64,000 nucleotides of DNA from the NCBI GenBank assembly GCA_024685385.1, contig JAIKVV010000022.1:1-64000 (forward strand). Reading direction: 5' to 3'. Shown here piece by piece: positions 54,864-64,000 of this stretch. The DNA comes from Saccharofermentans sp. Its GTDB lineage: Bacteria; Bacillota; Clostridia; Saccharofermentanales; Saccharofermentanaceae. The notes beneath the pieces were generated by a model. It saw nothing but the letters and a program-made list of their open reading frames with translations. It was not told the DNA's origin and made no database searches. The position numbers were made by a program, and so were the translations under genes. Within the stretch, counting starts at the first letter, position 1; the number at the start of each line of letters is the position of its first letter.

Positions 54864-55796
54864 TCAACCGGTTATAGACAGGAAGATCTCTTCCAGAGTC
54901 GGATCAAGTGAGCGGAATTCCAAGATCGGATATCCTGCTTTTGCCATTACAAAGAAAATATCTTCCCTGGGATCTGTCTTTGTACTGTTGGATACGAGTA
55001 TCTCGAATTCATGATATTCGCCTTCGGACCTTCGGACAGTCGCATCCTGAATGCCGGAAAGCATCTTGATCTTAGCAAGCGCATCACTGTCGGATCCCCT
55101 GAAAGTAAGAAGGAATTTAGAGGTTCCTGAAAGTCTTCTCGAAAGGCCGTCAATCGAATCAATCGCAGCAACCTTTCCGCGATTCAAGATAACGACTCTG
55201 TCACAAACTGCCTGTATCTCTGAAAGGATGTGAGAGCTTATTACGATCGAATGGCTGCTGGATAAAGACTTAACGAGTTTACGTATCTCAATAACCTGTC
55301 CCGGATCAAGACCTACGGTAGGTTCATCAAGAATGAGTATCTTGGGATCGCCTACGAGTGCCTGGGCTATTCCGACTCTCTGCTTATAACCTTTTGAAAG
55401 ATTGCCAATAAGTCTGTCGGAAACATTATTGATCTTGACCATATCCATTATCTCAGAGAGCATGGATTTACGGTCGTTCTTCCTGACTTTCTTAAGATCG
55501 CACATGAAGTTAAGATATTCGATAACAGTCATGTCGTTATAAAGCGGCGGTTGTTCCGGAAGATATCCGATATCTTTCTTTGCAAGTTCAGGCTCTTCCA
55601 AAATATCGTGTCCATTAACTATGACCGTACCCGAAGTAGATGAAAGATATCCTGTCATGATATTCATCGTAGTTGTCTTACCTGCGCCATTAGGGCCCAA
55701 AAAGCCAAGAACTTCGCCGTCATTAACGGTAAAAGATATGTCATTAACGGCTTTCTTAGTACCATAATGCTTCACAAGATTATTTATCTCGATCAT
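54864..55796 (-). CDS. ABC transporter ATP-binding protein (GldA-like)
   Basis: The start at 55796 (MIEINNLVK) follows GGAGGTT; an upstream in-frame ATG at 55832 lacks a site. The 310-residue protein has Walker A GPNGAGKTTTMN, a Q-loop in YLPEQPPLY, signature LSKGYKQRVGIAQALVGDP and Walker B LILDEPTVGLDP. The C-terminal ~80 residues form the regulatory extension common in GldA and NatA types. It heads the ABC/GldG/DUF4340/DUF5711 gene set and energises that transporter. Confidence 0.92.
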   Translation of the reverse strand: MIEINNLVKHYGTKKAVNDISFTVNDGEVLGFLGPNGAGKTTTMNIMTGYLSSTSGTVIVNGHDILEEPELAKKDIGYLPEQPPLYNDMTVIEYLNFMCDLKKVRKNDRKSMLSEIMDMVKINNVSDRLIGNLSKGYKQRVGIAQALVGDPKILILDEPTVGLDPGQVIEIRKLVKSLSSSHSIVISSHILSEIQAVCDRVVILNRGKVAAIDSIDGLSRRLSGTSKFLLTFRGSDSDALAKIKMLSGIQDATVRRSEGEYHEFEILVSNSTKTDPREDIFFVMAKAGYPILEFRSLDPTLEEIFLSITG

Positions 55797-55901
55797 GACA
55801 AACCTCCAATAATTTATGGAATGCAAAAGCATACAGGCTATATTATATCAAAATAATATAAATATTAATAAAAAATTAACAAATTGGCGGGATCAGCTAA
55901 A

Positions 55902-56654
55902 TTAAAGAGCCGCAATAATGGCGAAAAGGGCTTTCCCGTCTTCCCTGTATCCGGCAACAGTATAAGAATCCGACCCTTCTTCTCTTATTACGAACAGATC
56001 AACCTTCTCCCCTTCTTTGACCTCGTTAATGTAATTAACATCAAGATCTTTTATCGCGAAAACATCAATCCCGTACTTATGCAACGCATCACAGGCCCAA
56101 GCGACATATCTTGTGTTATTAACATGTCTGTTACGGTCAAGTTCGGAAAAATCGGCATATTTCCGTATAACAGGTTCTATTGAAACGAGTTCATTATAAT
56201 CAGGAACCTCTATCTTCACGCATCCGGACGGAAAAACCCTCCTGCTGTCCTGAATCACTACTTCAGGCAGACAAGGCTTCTTCGACGGAATGACAGGTCT
56301 GTGTGATGTCCAGTCAGCAAGGATCCAGTCAGTCGTGATATATCCAAACATATTCCCTTCAGAATCAAAATATTCAAATTCTCTCGAAAAGGTGATCTTG
56401 TTAAGCCCGGATCCCCACGTTTTGACTTTGAACTCATCACCCCATACCGGATAGCGGTCAAAATGAGCCTTAACCTTAAGGATTATCCAGCATATGTTAT
56501 TTTCGGCAAGAAATCTCGTCCCGAATCCGTAGTTTGCGGAGCCTTTCTCTGCTGCTTCCTGCATGTCACCCATGATGACATTAAGGAAAATCTTATTATC
56601 CAAACCGCATTCTGTACATTTCGCCGTAAAATCGGAAATGCTGTAATAATCCAT
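55902..56654 (-). CDS. Acyl-ACP thioesterase
   Basis: The 250-residue protein has two hotdog domains. In the first, the helix follows NYGFGTRFLAE and the strand YPVWGDEFKVKTW; the second starts with RNRHVNNTRYVAW, the Asn/His region used in catalysis by FatA/FatB enzymes. It would release free fatty acids from acyl carrier protein in the cytoplasm. It lies between the ABC ATPase and the hypothetical gene, 105 bases from the former and 25 from the latter. Confidence 0.88.
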   Translation of the reverse strand: MDYYSISDFTAKCTECGLDNKIFLNVIMGDMQEAAEKGSANYGFGTRFLAENNICWIILKVKAHFDRYPVWGDEFKVKTWGSGLNKITFSREFEYFDSEGNMFGYITTDWILADWTSHRPVIPSKKPCLPEVVIQDSRRVFPSGCVKIEVPDYNELVSIEPVIRKYADFSELDRNRHVNNTRYVAWACDALHKYGIDVFAIKDLDVNYINEVKEGEKVDLFVIREEGSDSYTVAGYREDGKALFAIIAAL

Positions 56655-56679
56655 CTTGTTTCCCCCAAATAATAAATAT

Positions 56680-57243
56680 TTACTCTTCTGCTGCAGTCTT
56701 CTTCGGCATGGAATAACGGGCAGTATATCTGGGACAATATCTTCTGAAAACAGGATACATCTCAGGTTTCATGCTGAATATGACCATATAAGGATTATTG
56801 CTTCCGGTCATGATAAACCAGATATCATCAGATATAGGGTATTCTTTATAACTGGTGAAATTCAGTTTATATATTGCTTTCTTCGTCATCTCGTTATATT
56901 TCGGATCAGTAACGGGAGCAATGCACTGACAATCTTTGAGCGAAAACTCACAAAGTTCGGCTCTTTTTGTCTTTCCCATGATCTTGGCGCCGTTAACGAC
57001 ATCATTAACGATCTCCATTTCATATTCGGCATACTGCCTCTTCAGAAGTATATAAATACCCCAAATGGTGAGAACGGATAAAGATCCCGTCAAGAGTATA
57101 AGATTTAACCCTAACATCAAAGGGATCGCATTCAAGAAAAAGATAAACATTGCAGCAGCAATGACGACGGCGATCTTAAAAGCAAACCCCGTAGCCTTAT
57201 TGTCCCTTACGGCCCTGTATTCAACAAATGAATCATCAAACAT
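56680..57243 (-). CDS. Membrane protein of unknown function, two helices
   Basis: The start at 57243 (MFDDSF) lies nine bases after GGAGG and gives 187 residues; the open frame runs further upstream into the groEL terminator but without a ribosome binding site. After a short soluble part, two membrane helices follow (~18-60), then a soluble domain that contains KGKTKRAEL-like basic residues, GSNNPYMVIFSMKPEMYP and a basic Tyr-rich tail. I do not recognise a family. A TATTAT box (57265-57270, minus) lies before the gene, with the palindrome TTTTCGAAAA five bases upstream of it. Confidence 0.65.
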   Translation of the reverse strand: MFDDSFVEYRAVRDNKATGFAFKIAVVIAAAMFIFFLNAIPLMLGLNLILLTGSLSVLTIWGIYILLKRQYAEYEMEIVNDVVNGAKIMGKTKRAELCEFSLKDCQCIAPVTDPKYNEMTKKAIYKLNFTSYKEYPISDDIWFIMTGSNNPYMVIFSMKPEMYPVFRRYCPRYTARYSMPKKTAAEE

Positions 57244-57302
57244 CTTTATCATCCTCCGCGTAATATAATACACTATTTTCGAAAAAAAGGACTTCCGGAA
57301 AA

Positions 57303-57335
57303 CAAAAGCGGCTGCCCTTTTAAAGGCAGCCGCCA
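57303..57335 (-). terminator. Terminator of the groESL operon
   Basis: GCGGCTGCC (57308-57316) pairs with GGCAGCCGC (57325-57333). On the minus strand TTTTGTTTT follows. Confidence 0.92.
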
Positions 57336-57357
57336 AAAGTATATATCCGGATCAATA

Positions 57358-58986
<1,629 letters not shown>

Positions 58987-59004
58987 CTAAAATATTATTT
59001 CCGA

Positions 59005-59292
59005 TCAGTCTTCTACTACCGCAACGATGTCTTCCTGGCGGACAACGATATATTCTTCACCGTCCAGTTTCACATTCGTTCCGGCATAATCTCTGATGAT
59101 GACTTTCTGTCCGACAGCAACTTCCATCTTTATCTCATTGCCGTCAACAACTCCGCCGGGACCTACTGCGATGATCTCGGCAACCTGAGGCTTCTGCTGA
59201 GCGCCCGAAGACAGGATAAGACCGCCTTTTGTTGTTTCTTCAGCTTCAAGTTTCTTAACTACTACCTTATCGGCTAAGGGCTTAATCGTCAT
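59005..59292 (-). CDS. groES: Co-chaperonin GroES
   Basis: The start at 59292 (MTIKPLADKV) follows ATGGAGG; an upstream ATG inside that site is rejected. The 95-residue protein has the mobile loop EAEETTKGGLILSS and the C-terminal GEEYIVVRQEDIVAVV. It caps GroEL. Promoter and CIRCE lie upstream. Confidence 0.97.
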   Translation of the reverse strand: MTIKPLADKVVVKKLEAEETTKGGLILSSGAQQKPQVAEIIAVGPGGVVDGNEIKMEVAVGQKVIIRDYAGTNVKLDGEEYIVVRQEDIVAVVED

Positions 59293-59324
59293 AATAAAGA
59301 CCTCCATAACTTATGTTTATTGTA

Positions 59325-59351
59325 TTAGCACTCACACTCATCGAGTGCCAA
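59325..59351. promoter_or_regulatory. CIRCE operator (HrcA-binding site) of groESL
   Basis: TTAGCACTC (59325-59333), nine bases, then GAGTGCCAA (59343-59351). One base differs from the perfect GAGTGCTAA arm. It lies just downstream of the -10 box, as is usual, and should be bound by HrcA until heat or unfolded protein occupies GroEL. The hrcA gene is not in the window. Confidence 0.95.
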
Positions 59352-59359
59352 CGACAATA

Positions 59360-59388
59360 AATATAAGTCAGCAGGTCAATAAAGTCAA
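59360..59388 (-). promoter_or_regulatory. Promoter of groESL
   Basis: On the minus strand TTGACT (59388-59383) and TATATT (59365-59360) are 17 bases apart, directly upstream of the CIRCE. Confidence 0.8.
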
Positions 59389-59426
59389 TATGAATATCGA
59401 CAAATGGCAAATATTTGCCTTACTTA

Positions 59427-60449
59427 TCAGCCGGGAAGCCCGTCCGGATTCATTGTCTGCCATTTCCAGCATGAAGAACACATGTCATCGATATCATACT
59501 GCGCCTTGAATCCTAATTCCTTAAAGGCTTTATCCGTTGCTGCATAAGAAACTGCTATATCACCCGGTCTCCTGGGTCCTATCACATGATTGATCTCATG
59601 TCCGCAGGCTTTCTCGAAAGCTGCAACAGCCTCTTTAACTGAAGTTCCGCGACCGGTGCCGAGGTTAAAAACACATACTTTCTCGTCATGACTGTCAAGA
59701 TATTCGATGGCCTTAACATGGCCTGACCCAAGGTCTGTTACATGGATATAGTCTCTGATGCAGGTTCCGTCGGGAGTATCGTAATCATCACCGAAAACCG
59801 TAAGTTTCTCCAATGTGCCGCCCGCAACCTTGGAAATATAAGGGAAAAGATTATTCGGGATCCCTCTGGGGTCTTCGCCGATAAGACCGCTCTCATGCGC
59901 TCCGACAGGATTGAAGTAACGAAGAAGGCATATCTTCATGTCAGGATTTGAAACTGAGTAGTCTCTCAAGATCTGCTCGATCATCCACTTGGTCCAGCCG
60001 TAAGGGTTAGTGCACATGCCGAGAGGGCTCTCTTCCGTGAAAGGAACATCCTCACTCATGCCGTATACAGTGGCTGATGAACTGAAAACAAACTTGTCGG
60101 CCTTATATTCTCCTGCAAGTTCAACCGTATTGATCAAGCTTGTAAGGTTGTTTCTGTAATAGGTCAAAGGAATCGATACAGATTCACCTACAGCCTTAAG
60201 ACCGGCAAAATGAATGATCGCGTCGATCTTATTCTCTTCGAAAACAGTTCTTAATTTCTCCTTGTCACAGCAGTCGATCTCATAGAACGGGAACCTCCTC
60301 CCTGTTATCTTTTCGAGACGGTTCAAGACCTCAGGCTTGCTGTTATAGAAATTATCGACTATTACAACATCGTAACCTGCTTTTGCAAGTTCAACGACCG
60401 TATGTGAACCTATATATCCGGCTCCGCCCGGAACAAGTACTGTACTCAT
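59427..60449 (-). CDS. galE: UDP-glucose 4-epimerase
   Basis: The 340-residue short-chain dehydrogenase interconverts UDP-glucose and UDP-galactose with bound NAD. VPGGAGYIGSH is the NAD loop. The catalytic Ser lies in SSATVYG, and Tyr and Lys in NPYGWTKWM. GVRYFNPVGAH-like RYFNPVGAHESG is typical of GalE. GGGGAGG precedes the ATG. It is divergent from the response regulator gene; 148 bases separate the two. Confidence 0.95.
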   Translation of the reverse strand: MSTVLVPGGAGYIGSHTVVELAKAGYDVVIVDNFYNSKPEVLNRLEKITGRRFPFYEIDCCDKEKLRTVFEENKIDAIIHFAGLKAVGESVSIPLTYYRNNLTSLINTVELAGEYKADKFVFSSSATVYGMSEDVPFTEESPLGMCTNPYGWTKWMIEQILRDYSVSNPDMKICLLRYFNPVGAHESGLIGEDPRGIPNNLFPYISKVAGGTLEKLTVFGDDYDTPDGTCIRDYIHVTDLGSGHVKAIEYLDSHDEKVCVFNLGTGRGTSVKEAVAAFEKACGHEINHVIGPRRPGDIAVSYAATDKAFKELGFKAQYDIDDMCSSCWKWQTMNPDGLPG

Positions 60450-60597
60450 AATAGTTTACCTCCCCTATCTATTATATGTTCTTATTTTAAAGTATAATAT
60501 ATCGCGTTCGAATTTACCTCACTTTTACACCAATCGATAAGAGTCTGTTTATTTCTTTTATTATAAAATCTTATCAACAAATTTTAGGAGTTAAGAA

Positions 60598-61308
60598 ATG
60601 GATAAACTGATCTACATAGCTGACGATGATGATAATATCCGCAATCTCATCAAGACCTTTCTTGAGAGAGAAGGATTTAATGTTATAGGATTTCCCACGG
60701 GCGACCTTCTTTATGAGCGCTTTAAGGATACACCCTGCGATATGGTTATCCTTGATGTCATGATGCCCGGACATGACGGCATATTCATCCTTAAGGAAAT
60801 CAGGAAGACTTACAGTAACCTTCCTATAATCATGCTTACCGCAAGAGATTCCGATAAAGACTATATTATGGGTCTGGATGCAGGTTCAGACGATTATCTG
60901 ACCAAGCCCTTCTCCCCCGTTAAGCTCGTTTCGCGCGTAAAATCCATGTTAAAGCGCCATGACGAGATCATGGGTGTTGCAGAAGACAGTTCTCCTGATG
61001 ATTATTATCTTTTCGCTGATATCTCCATCAACAAGAAGACCAAGCAGGCAACTCTCAAGGACAAGCCTTTACAGCTTACTCCTAATGAATATCAGCTTAT
61101 AACCTATCTCATTGACAACAGGAACCGCGCAGTACCGAGAGCAGAGCTTCTGGATAAGATCTGGGGATATGAATTCGAAGTCGAGACAAGAGTTGCCGAT
61201 GATACGGTTAAGAGGCTCCGCAAGAAGATAAAGGATTCCGATGCAGTCATCAAGACGGTATGGAGTTACGGTTTCCGCATCGTAAACAAAAAAGAAGATA
61301 AGAATTAA
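60598..61308 (+). CDS. OmpR/PhoB-type response regulator
   Basis: The 236-residue protein has a receiver domain (ADDDDNIRNL, phospho-acceptor Asp53 in ILDVMMPG, Lys in LTKPF) and a C-terminal winged helix with LTPNEYQLITYL, RAELLDKIWGYE and RVADDTVKRLRKKI. TTAGGAG precedes the ATG. The stop overlaps the kinase start by one base (TAATG), so they form a two-component system. Target genes are unknown; galE is the divergent neighbour. Confidence 0.95.
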   Translation: MDKLIYIADDDDNIRNLIKTFLEREGFNVIGFPTGDLLYERFKDTPCDMVILDVMMPGHDGIFILKEIRKTYSNLPIIMLTARDSDKDYIMGLDAGSDDYLTKPFSPVKLVSRVKSMLKRHDEIMGVAEDSSPDDYYLFADISINKKTKQATLKDKPLQLTPNEYQLITYLIDNRNRAVPRAELLDKIWGYEFEVETRVADDTVKRLRKKIKDSDAVIKTVWSYGFRIVNKKEDKN

Positions 61309-62840
61309 TGGCCAAACTAAAGATAAAGAACCAGAGCAAATTAGATAAAGGGATATATTCCTGGACCAAATTGCCCTATGCGATCACGATCTTCTTCGCT
61401 ATGATCTTCGTCGTTCTTTTATCTTTCGGTGCCGTTACTTTCTTTTACAACACCTTTTTCTCCTACTACATAAGAGAAGAATGCGAAAAGAGACTTGATA
61501 ACGCCATCGCATCCTGCAGAAACCTTGAAAGCGTATTCCACGATAATCTGGACATTGGCGAAAAGGCAACTGATGATGAGATCGTTGATGTTGTTCTCCA
61601 TACGATAATCTCATCTGCTGATGTATCTTCAGATGCAAACATCGTGCTATTCAAGAATGAACCCGACGGGATCGATATTCTCTGGCCTTCCACATCTTAT
61701 TCCGTATCTGCCAATACAAATGCATCAAAGATCGTTGAAGCCGTCAAAACAGAAAACCCCATAGCCCAGTCAAATGTCACTTATTCATTGGAGCTCGACG
61801 GTCAATCCTACTATTACAGGGTCATCGACATTGACTATAATCTAAACGATGGCAGTAAGTTTACTTTGCCGAATCACCATATATGCGTATTTGTAAATTC
61901 GCAGTACTACTATTCATTCATGACATCGTTTAACTATGCCATGTGGCAGATAATAATGATCGCCATAATAGCGGCAGCTATAATCTCCATTGTGATCTCC
62001 ATGCCCCTTATCCTCTCCACGCTTAAGTTGTCACGATTTTCGAAAAGGATCTCGGAGGGTAATTATGAACGCCTGAAAGGACGCCTGGTAAGCCGCGAGA
62101 TGTATGATCTCGGGGATACCATGAACAACATGGCGGCAAAGCTTGAAGAGGCTGACAGAGAGCAGCAGACCTTCTTCCAGAATGCATCTCACGAATTAAG
62201 GACTCCCCTGCAGTCCATTCAGGGCTACGCTGAAGGCCTTAAATACGATGTTTTCGATGAGGAAGGAAAAAAGCAGGCTGTTGATATCATAATTAACGAG
62301 TCTTCACGCCTCACCGGAATGGTCGAAAATCTTCTTTCAATATCGAAGATGGACATGTCATCCAAAGGCAATTACCGTGTTAAGAAGAATAACCTGAGTT
62401 CCAAGATCCTCTGCGAGCTGGTTGTTGAAAACATAAGAGGCAATGTGCTTCATGCAAACAAGGAACTTATCCTCGATCTTGACAAAAAAGCCGTCACATT
62501 GAACGCGAACTCGGGCGACCTTCTCAGAATGTTCGAAAACCTCTTCTCCAACTGCTTAAGATATTGTAAGAACAACGTAACCTTAAAATACAGAGTTGAA
62601 GATAATCAGGCAGTTTATTACGTAATGGACGACGGTGACGGCATCTCGGATGAAGTCATGCCTCATCTTTTCTCAAGATTCGCAAAAGGTTCTGACGGAA
62701 AGCACGGCATCGGCCTTGCCCTCTGCAAAGCCATTGCAGATGAGCATAACGGCTCGATCAAAGGCTATAACAGACCTGAAGGCGGCGCATGTTTCGAAGT
62801 CCGCCTTCCCGCAAAAGAATCAAATAATACAATCGGCTGA
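61308..62840 (+). CDS. Membrane sensor histidine kinase
   Basis: The 510-residue kinase has two membrane helices (~25-48 and ~205-228) that enclose an extracellular sensor of about 155 residues, then a HAMP-like segment. The HisKA domain contains NASHELRTPLQS (phospho-His), and the ATPase part NLFSNCLRY, DDGDGIS and GIGLALCKAI. It phosphorylates the regulator encoded just upstream. The sensor domain shows no family I can name. Confidence 0.93.
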   Translation: MAKLKIKNQSKLDKGIYSWTKLPYAITIFFAMIFVVLLSFGAVTFFYNTFFSYYIREECEKRLDNAIASCRNLESVFHDNLDIGEKATDDEIVDVVLHTIISSADVSSDANIVLFKNEPDGIDILWPSTSYSVSANTNASKIVEAVKTENPIAQSNVTYSLELDGQSYYYRVIDIDYNLNDGSKFTLPNHHICVFVNSQYYYSFMTSFNYAMWQIIMIAIIAAAIISIVISMPLILSTLKLSRFSKRISEGNYERLKGRLVSREMYDLGDTMNNMAAKLEEADREQQTFFQNASHELRTPLQSIQGYAEGLKYDVFDEEGKKQAVDIIINESSRLTGMVENLLSISKMDMSSKGNYRVKKNNLSSKILCELVVENIRGNVLHANKELILDLDKKAVTLNANSGDLLRMFENLFSNCLRYCKNNVTLKYRVEDNQAVYYVMDDGDGISDEVMPHLFSRFAKGSDGKHGIGLALCKAIADEHNGSIKGYNRPEGGACFEVRLPAKESNNTIG

Positions 62841-62863
62841 ATTAACCGATTAGATATTTAAAG

Positions 62864-62894
62864 AAAAAACAGGGACTGCAATTGCAGTCCCTGT
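62864..62894 (-). terminator. Terminator of pnp
   Basis: ACAGGGACTGC (62869-62879) pairs with GCAGTCCCTGT (62884-62894) around AATT. On the minus strand TTTTTTC follows. On the plus strand the tail is only moderately T-rich, but it may also end the kinase transcript. Confidence 0.88.
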
Positions 62895-62916
62895 ATCAGT
62901 TTAATTGTTAAGAGGA

Positions 62917-64000
62917 TCAGAATTCTCTTCTTCTTGAACCCTTGCGGGGCGGCTCGTCATTAGCTTCATCGAAGTTGCGCTCACGTCTTCCGCCGAAGTT
63001 ATTGTTGCCTCCGTTGCGTCTCTCACGGGGCGCTCTGCGGCGGGGCTCTTCTTCTACATATCCTTCAGGCTTGGGCATTGTATCGCGCATGGAGAGGTTG
63101 ATCCTGCCCTGGCTGTCGATCTCGATAACCTTTACCTTGACCTGATCTCCTTCGTGGACAACATCTTCAACCTTCTCGACGCGGTTCCAAGCCATCTTGC
63201 TTATATGAACAAGACCTTCCTTGCCGGGCAGGAATTCAACGAATGCGCCGAAGTCCATAAGTCTTGTAACAACACCGTCGTACTCAGTTCCGACCTCAGG
63301 ATCAGCTACGATGCCCGTAATGATCATCTTGGCCTTCTCTGCTGCTTCAAGATCAGGTGAAGAGATATGGATAGTACCGTCTTCGGAGATGTCGATTCCG
63401 GCTCCCGTATCAGCAATGATCTTATTGATGACCTTTCCGCCGGATCCGATAACTTCACGGATCTTATCAACAGGGATCTGCATGGAGATGATCCTGGGAG
63501 CGTACTTGGAAAGTTCAGCGCGGGGCTCGGGAATGCAAGGCAGGATAATGTCGTTGATGATCTGGAGACGGCCCTTATGAGTCATCTCAAATGCGGCCTT
63601 GATAATATCAAGAGACAGACCTTCAACCTTGATATCAACCTGGATCGATGTGATACCTTCAGTTGTACCTGCAACCTTGAAGTCCATATCACCGAAGAAG
63701 TCCTCGATGCCCTGGATATCCATGAATACGAGGAAGTCCTCGTCATTCTCTTCATTAACGATAAGACCGGAAGAAATACCTGCAACAGGTCTTGTGATAG
63801 GAACACCTGCCGCCATCAAAGACAATGTGGAAGCACATACGGAACCCTGTGAAGTGGACCCGTTGGACATCGTGATCTCGGATACTGTTCTGATCGCATA
63901 AGGGAAATCTTCCTCAGAAGGCAGAACAGGGATAAGAGATCTCTCAGCAAGCGCACCGTGACCGATCTCACGGCGTCCGGGGCTCCTGGAAGCCTTAGCC
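62917..64000 (-). CDS. pnp: Polyribonucleotide nucleotidyltransferase, C-terminal part
   Basis: The frame is open through the window edge at 64000; upstream codons read [15 protein letters not shown] and YAIRTVSEI, which are PNPase sequence, so the ATG at 63870 is internal. Visible are most of the second RNase PH domain ([13 protein letters not shown]), a KH domain ([12 protein letters not shown]), an S1 domain ([17 protein letters not shown]) and a ~50-residue tail rich in Arg, Gly and Asn. PNPase degrades RNA from the 3' end using phosphate. The Arg/Gly tail could add RNA contacts (inference). Confidence 0.96.
   Translation of the reverse strand, partial: AKASRSPGRREIGHGALAERSLIPVLPSEEDFPYAIRTVSEITMSNGSTSQGSVCASTLSLMAAGVPITRPVAGISSGLIVNEENDEDFLVFMDIQGIEDFFGDMDFKVAGTTEGITSIQVDIKVEGLSLDIIKAAFEMTHKGRLQIINDIILPCIPEPRAELSKYAPRIISMQIPVDKIREVIGSGGKVINKIIADTGAGIDISEDGTIHISSPDLEAAEKAKMIITGIVADPEVGTEYDGVVTRLMDFGAFVEFLPGKEGLVHISKMAWNRVEKVEDVVHEGDQVKVKVIEIDSQGRINLSMRDTMPKPEGYVEEEPRRRAPRERRNGGNNNFGGRRERNFDEANDEPPRKGSRRREF

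Noticed and set aside
52573..55796. Gliding motility system
   Set aside because: GldA/F/G-like genes alone are widespread in non-gliding Firmicutes, and no other gliding genes are present.

Overview
The window looks like a chromosomal segment of an anaerobic, Gram-positive clostridial bacterium (class Clostridia, order uncertain; a Lachnospiraceae- or Oscillospirales-like host fits best). The reasons are a PyrR-attenuated pyr operon with class 1B dihydroorotate dehydrogenase (PyrK/PyrD), a CIRCE element before groESL, SLH-domain surface proteins, lipoproteins with lipoboxes, VanZ, and strong AGGAGG-type ribosome binding sites. Base composition looks moderate and fairly even by eye. I see no transposase, integrase, phage gene or CRISPR array, so this is core genome with small accessory patches.

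Layout. 1-4.1 kb: the end of an Hpt-domain gene, translationally coupled to a membrane hybrid histidine kinase that carries a C-terminal DegV (fatty-acid-binding) domain, then a zinc-ribbon membrane protein. 4.2-5.5 kb (minus): a D,D-carboxypeptidase and tRNA-Leu(CAA). 5.5-11.9 kb: the complete UMP pathway except carbamoyl-phosphate synthase, as pyrR-B-C-F-K-D-E behind a PyrR-responsive attenuator. 12-17.9 kb: acyl-CoA ligase, TldD/TldE protease pair and O-acetylhomoserine sulfhydrylase. 18.1-22.8 kb: an accessory patch with three small related four-helix membrane proteins, a thioredoxin-fold lipoprotein without its CXXC, a trypsin-like protease with SLH anchors, and a Ser/Thr-rich lipoprotein.

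23-35.1 kb (minus): a housekeeping block with vanZ-like, smpB, tsaD, a probably inactive alpha/beta hydrolase, CorA-type transporter, dut, U32 protein, zapA-like, rsmA and purL. 35.2-41 kb (minus): a His/Ser-repeat zinc-ribbon membrane protein, an SLH surface protein, htpG and a class IV aminotransferase. 41.2-43.8 kb (plus): argG and argH, the last two steps of arginine synthesis. 43.9-57.2 kb (minus): a zinc-ribbon membrane protein, a DUF711/ACT pair, two flavoproteins, a CYTH enzyme, and an ABC-2 transporter module with GldG-, DUF4340- and DUF5711-type partners, followed by an acyl-ACP thioesterase. 57.3-60.4 kb (minus): groEL, groES, galE. 60.6-62.8 kb (plus): an OmpR-type response regulator and its kinase. 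The window ends inside pnp on the minus strand.

Most unusual items: the kinase-receiver-DegV fusion with its Hpt partner; the tandem four-helix membrane proteins with a cysteine-less thioredoxin-fold lipoprotein; an alpha/beta hydrolase whose nucleophile and histidine are both replaced; and two genes whose ribosome binding site lies in the 3' arm of a terminator hairpin with the T-run directly before the ATG.
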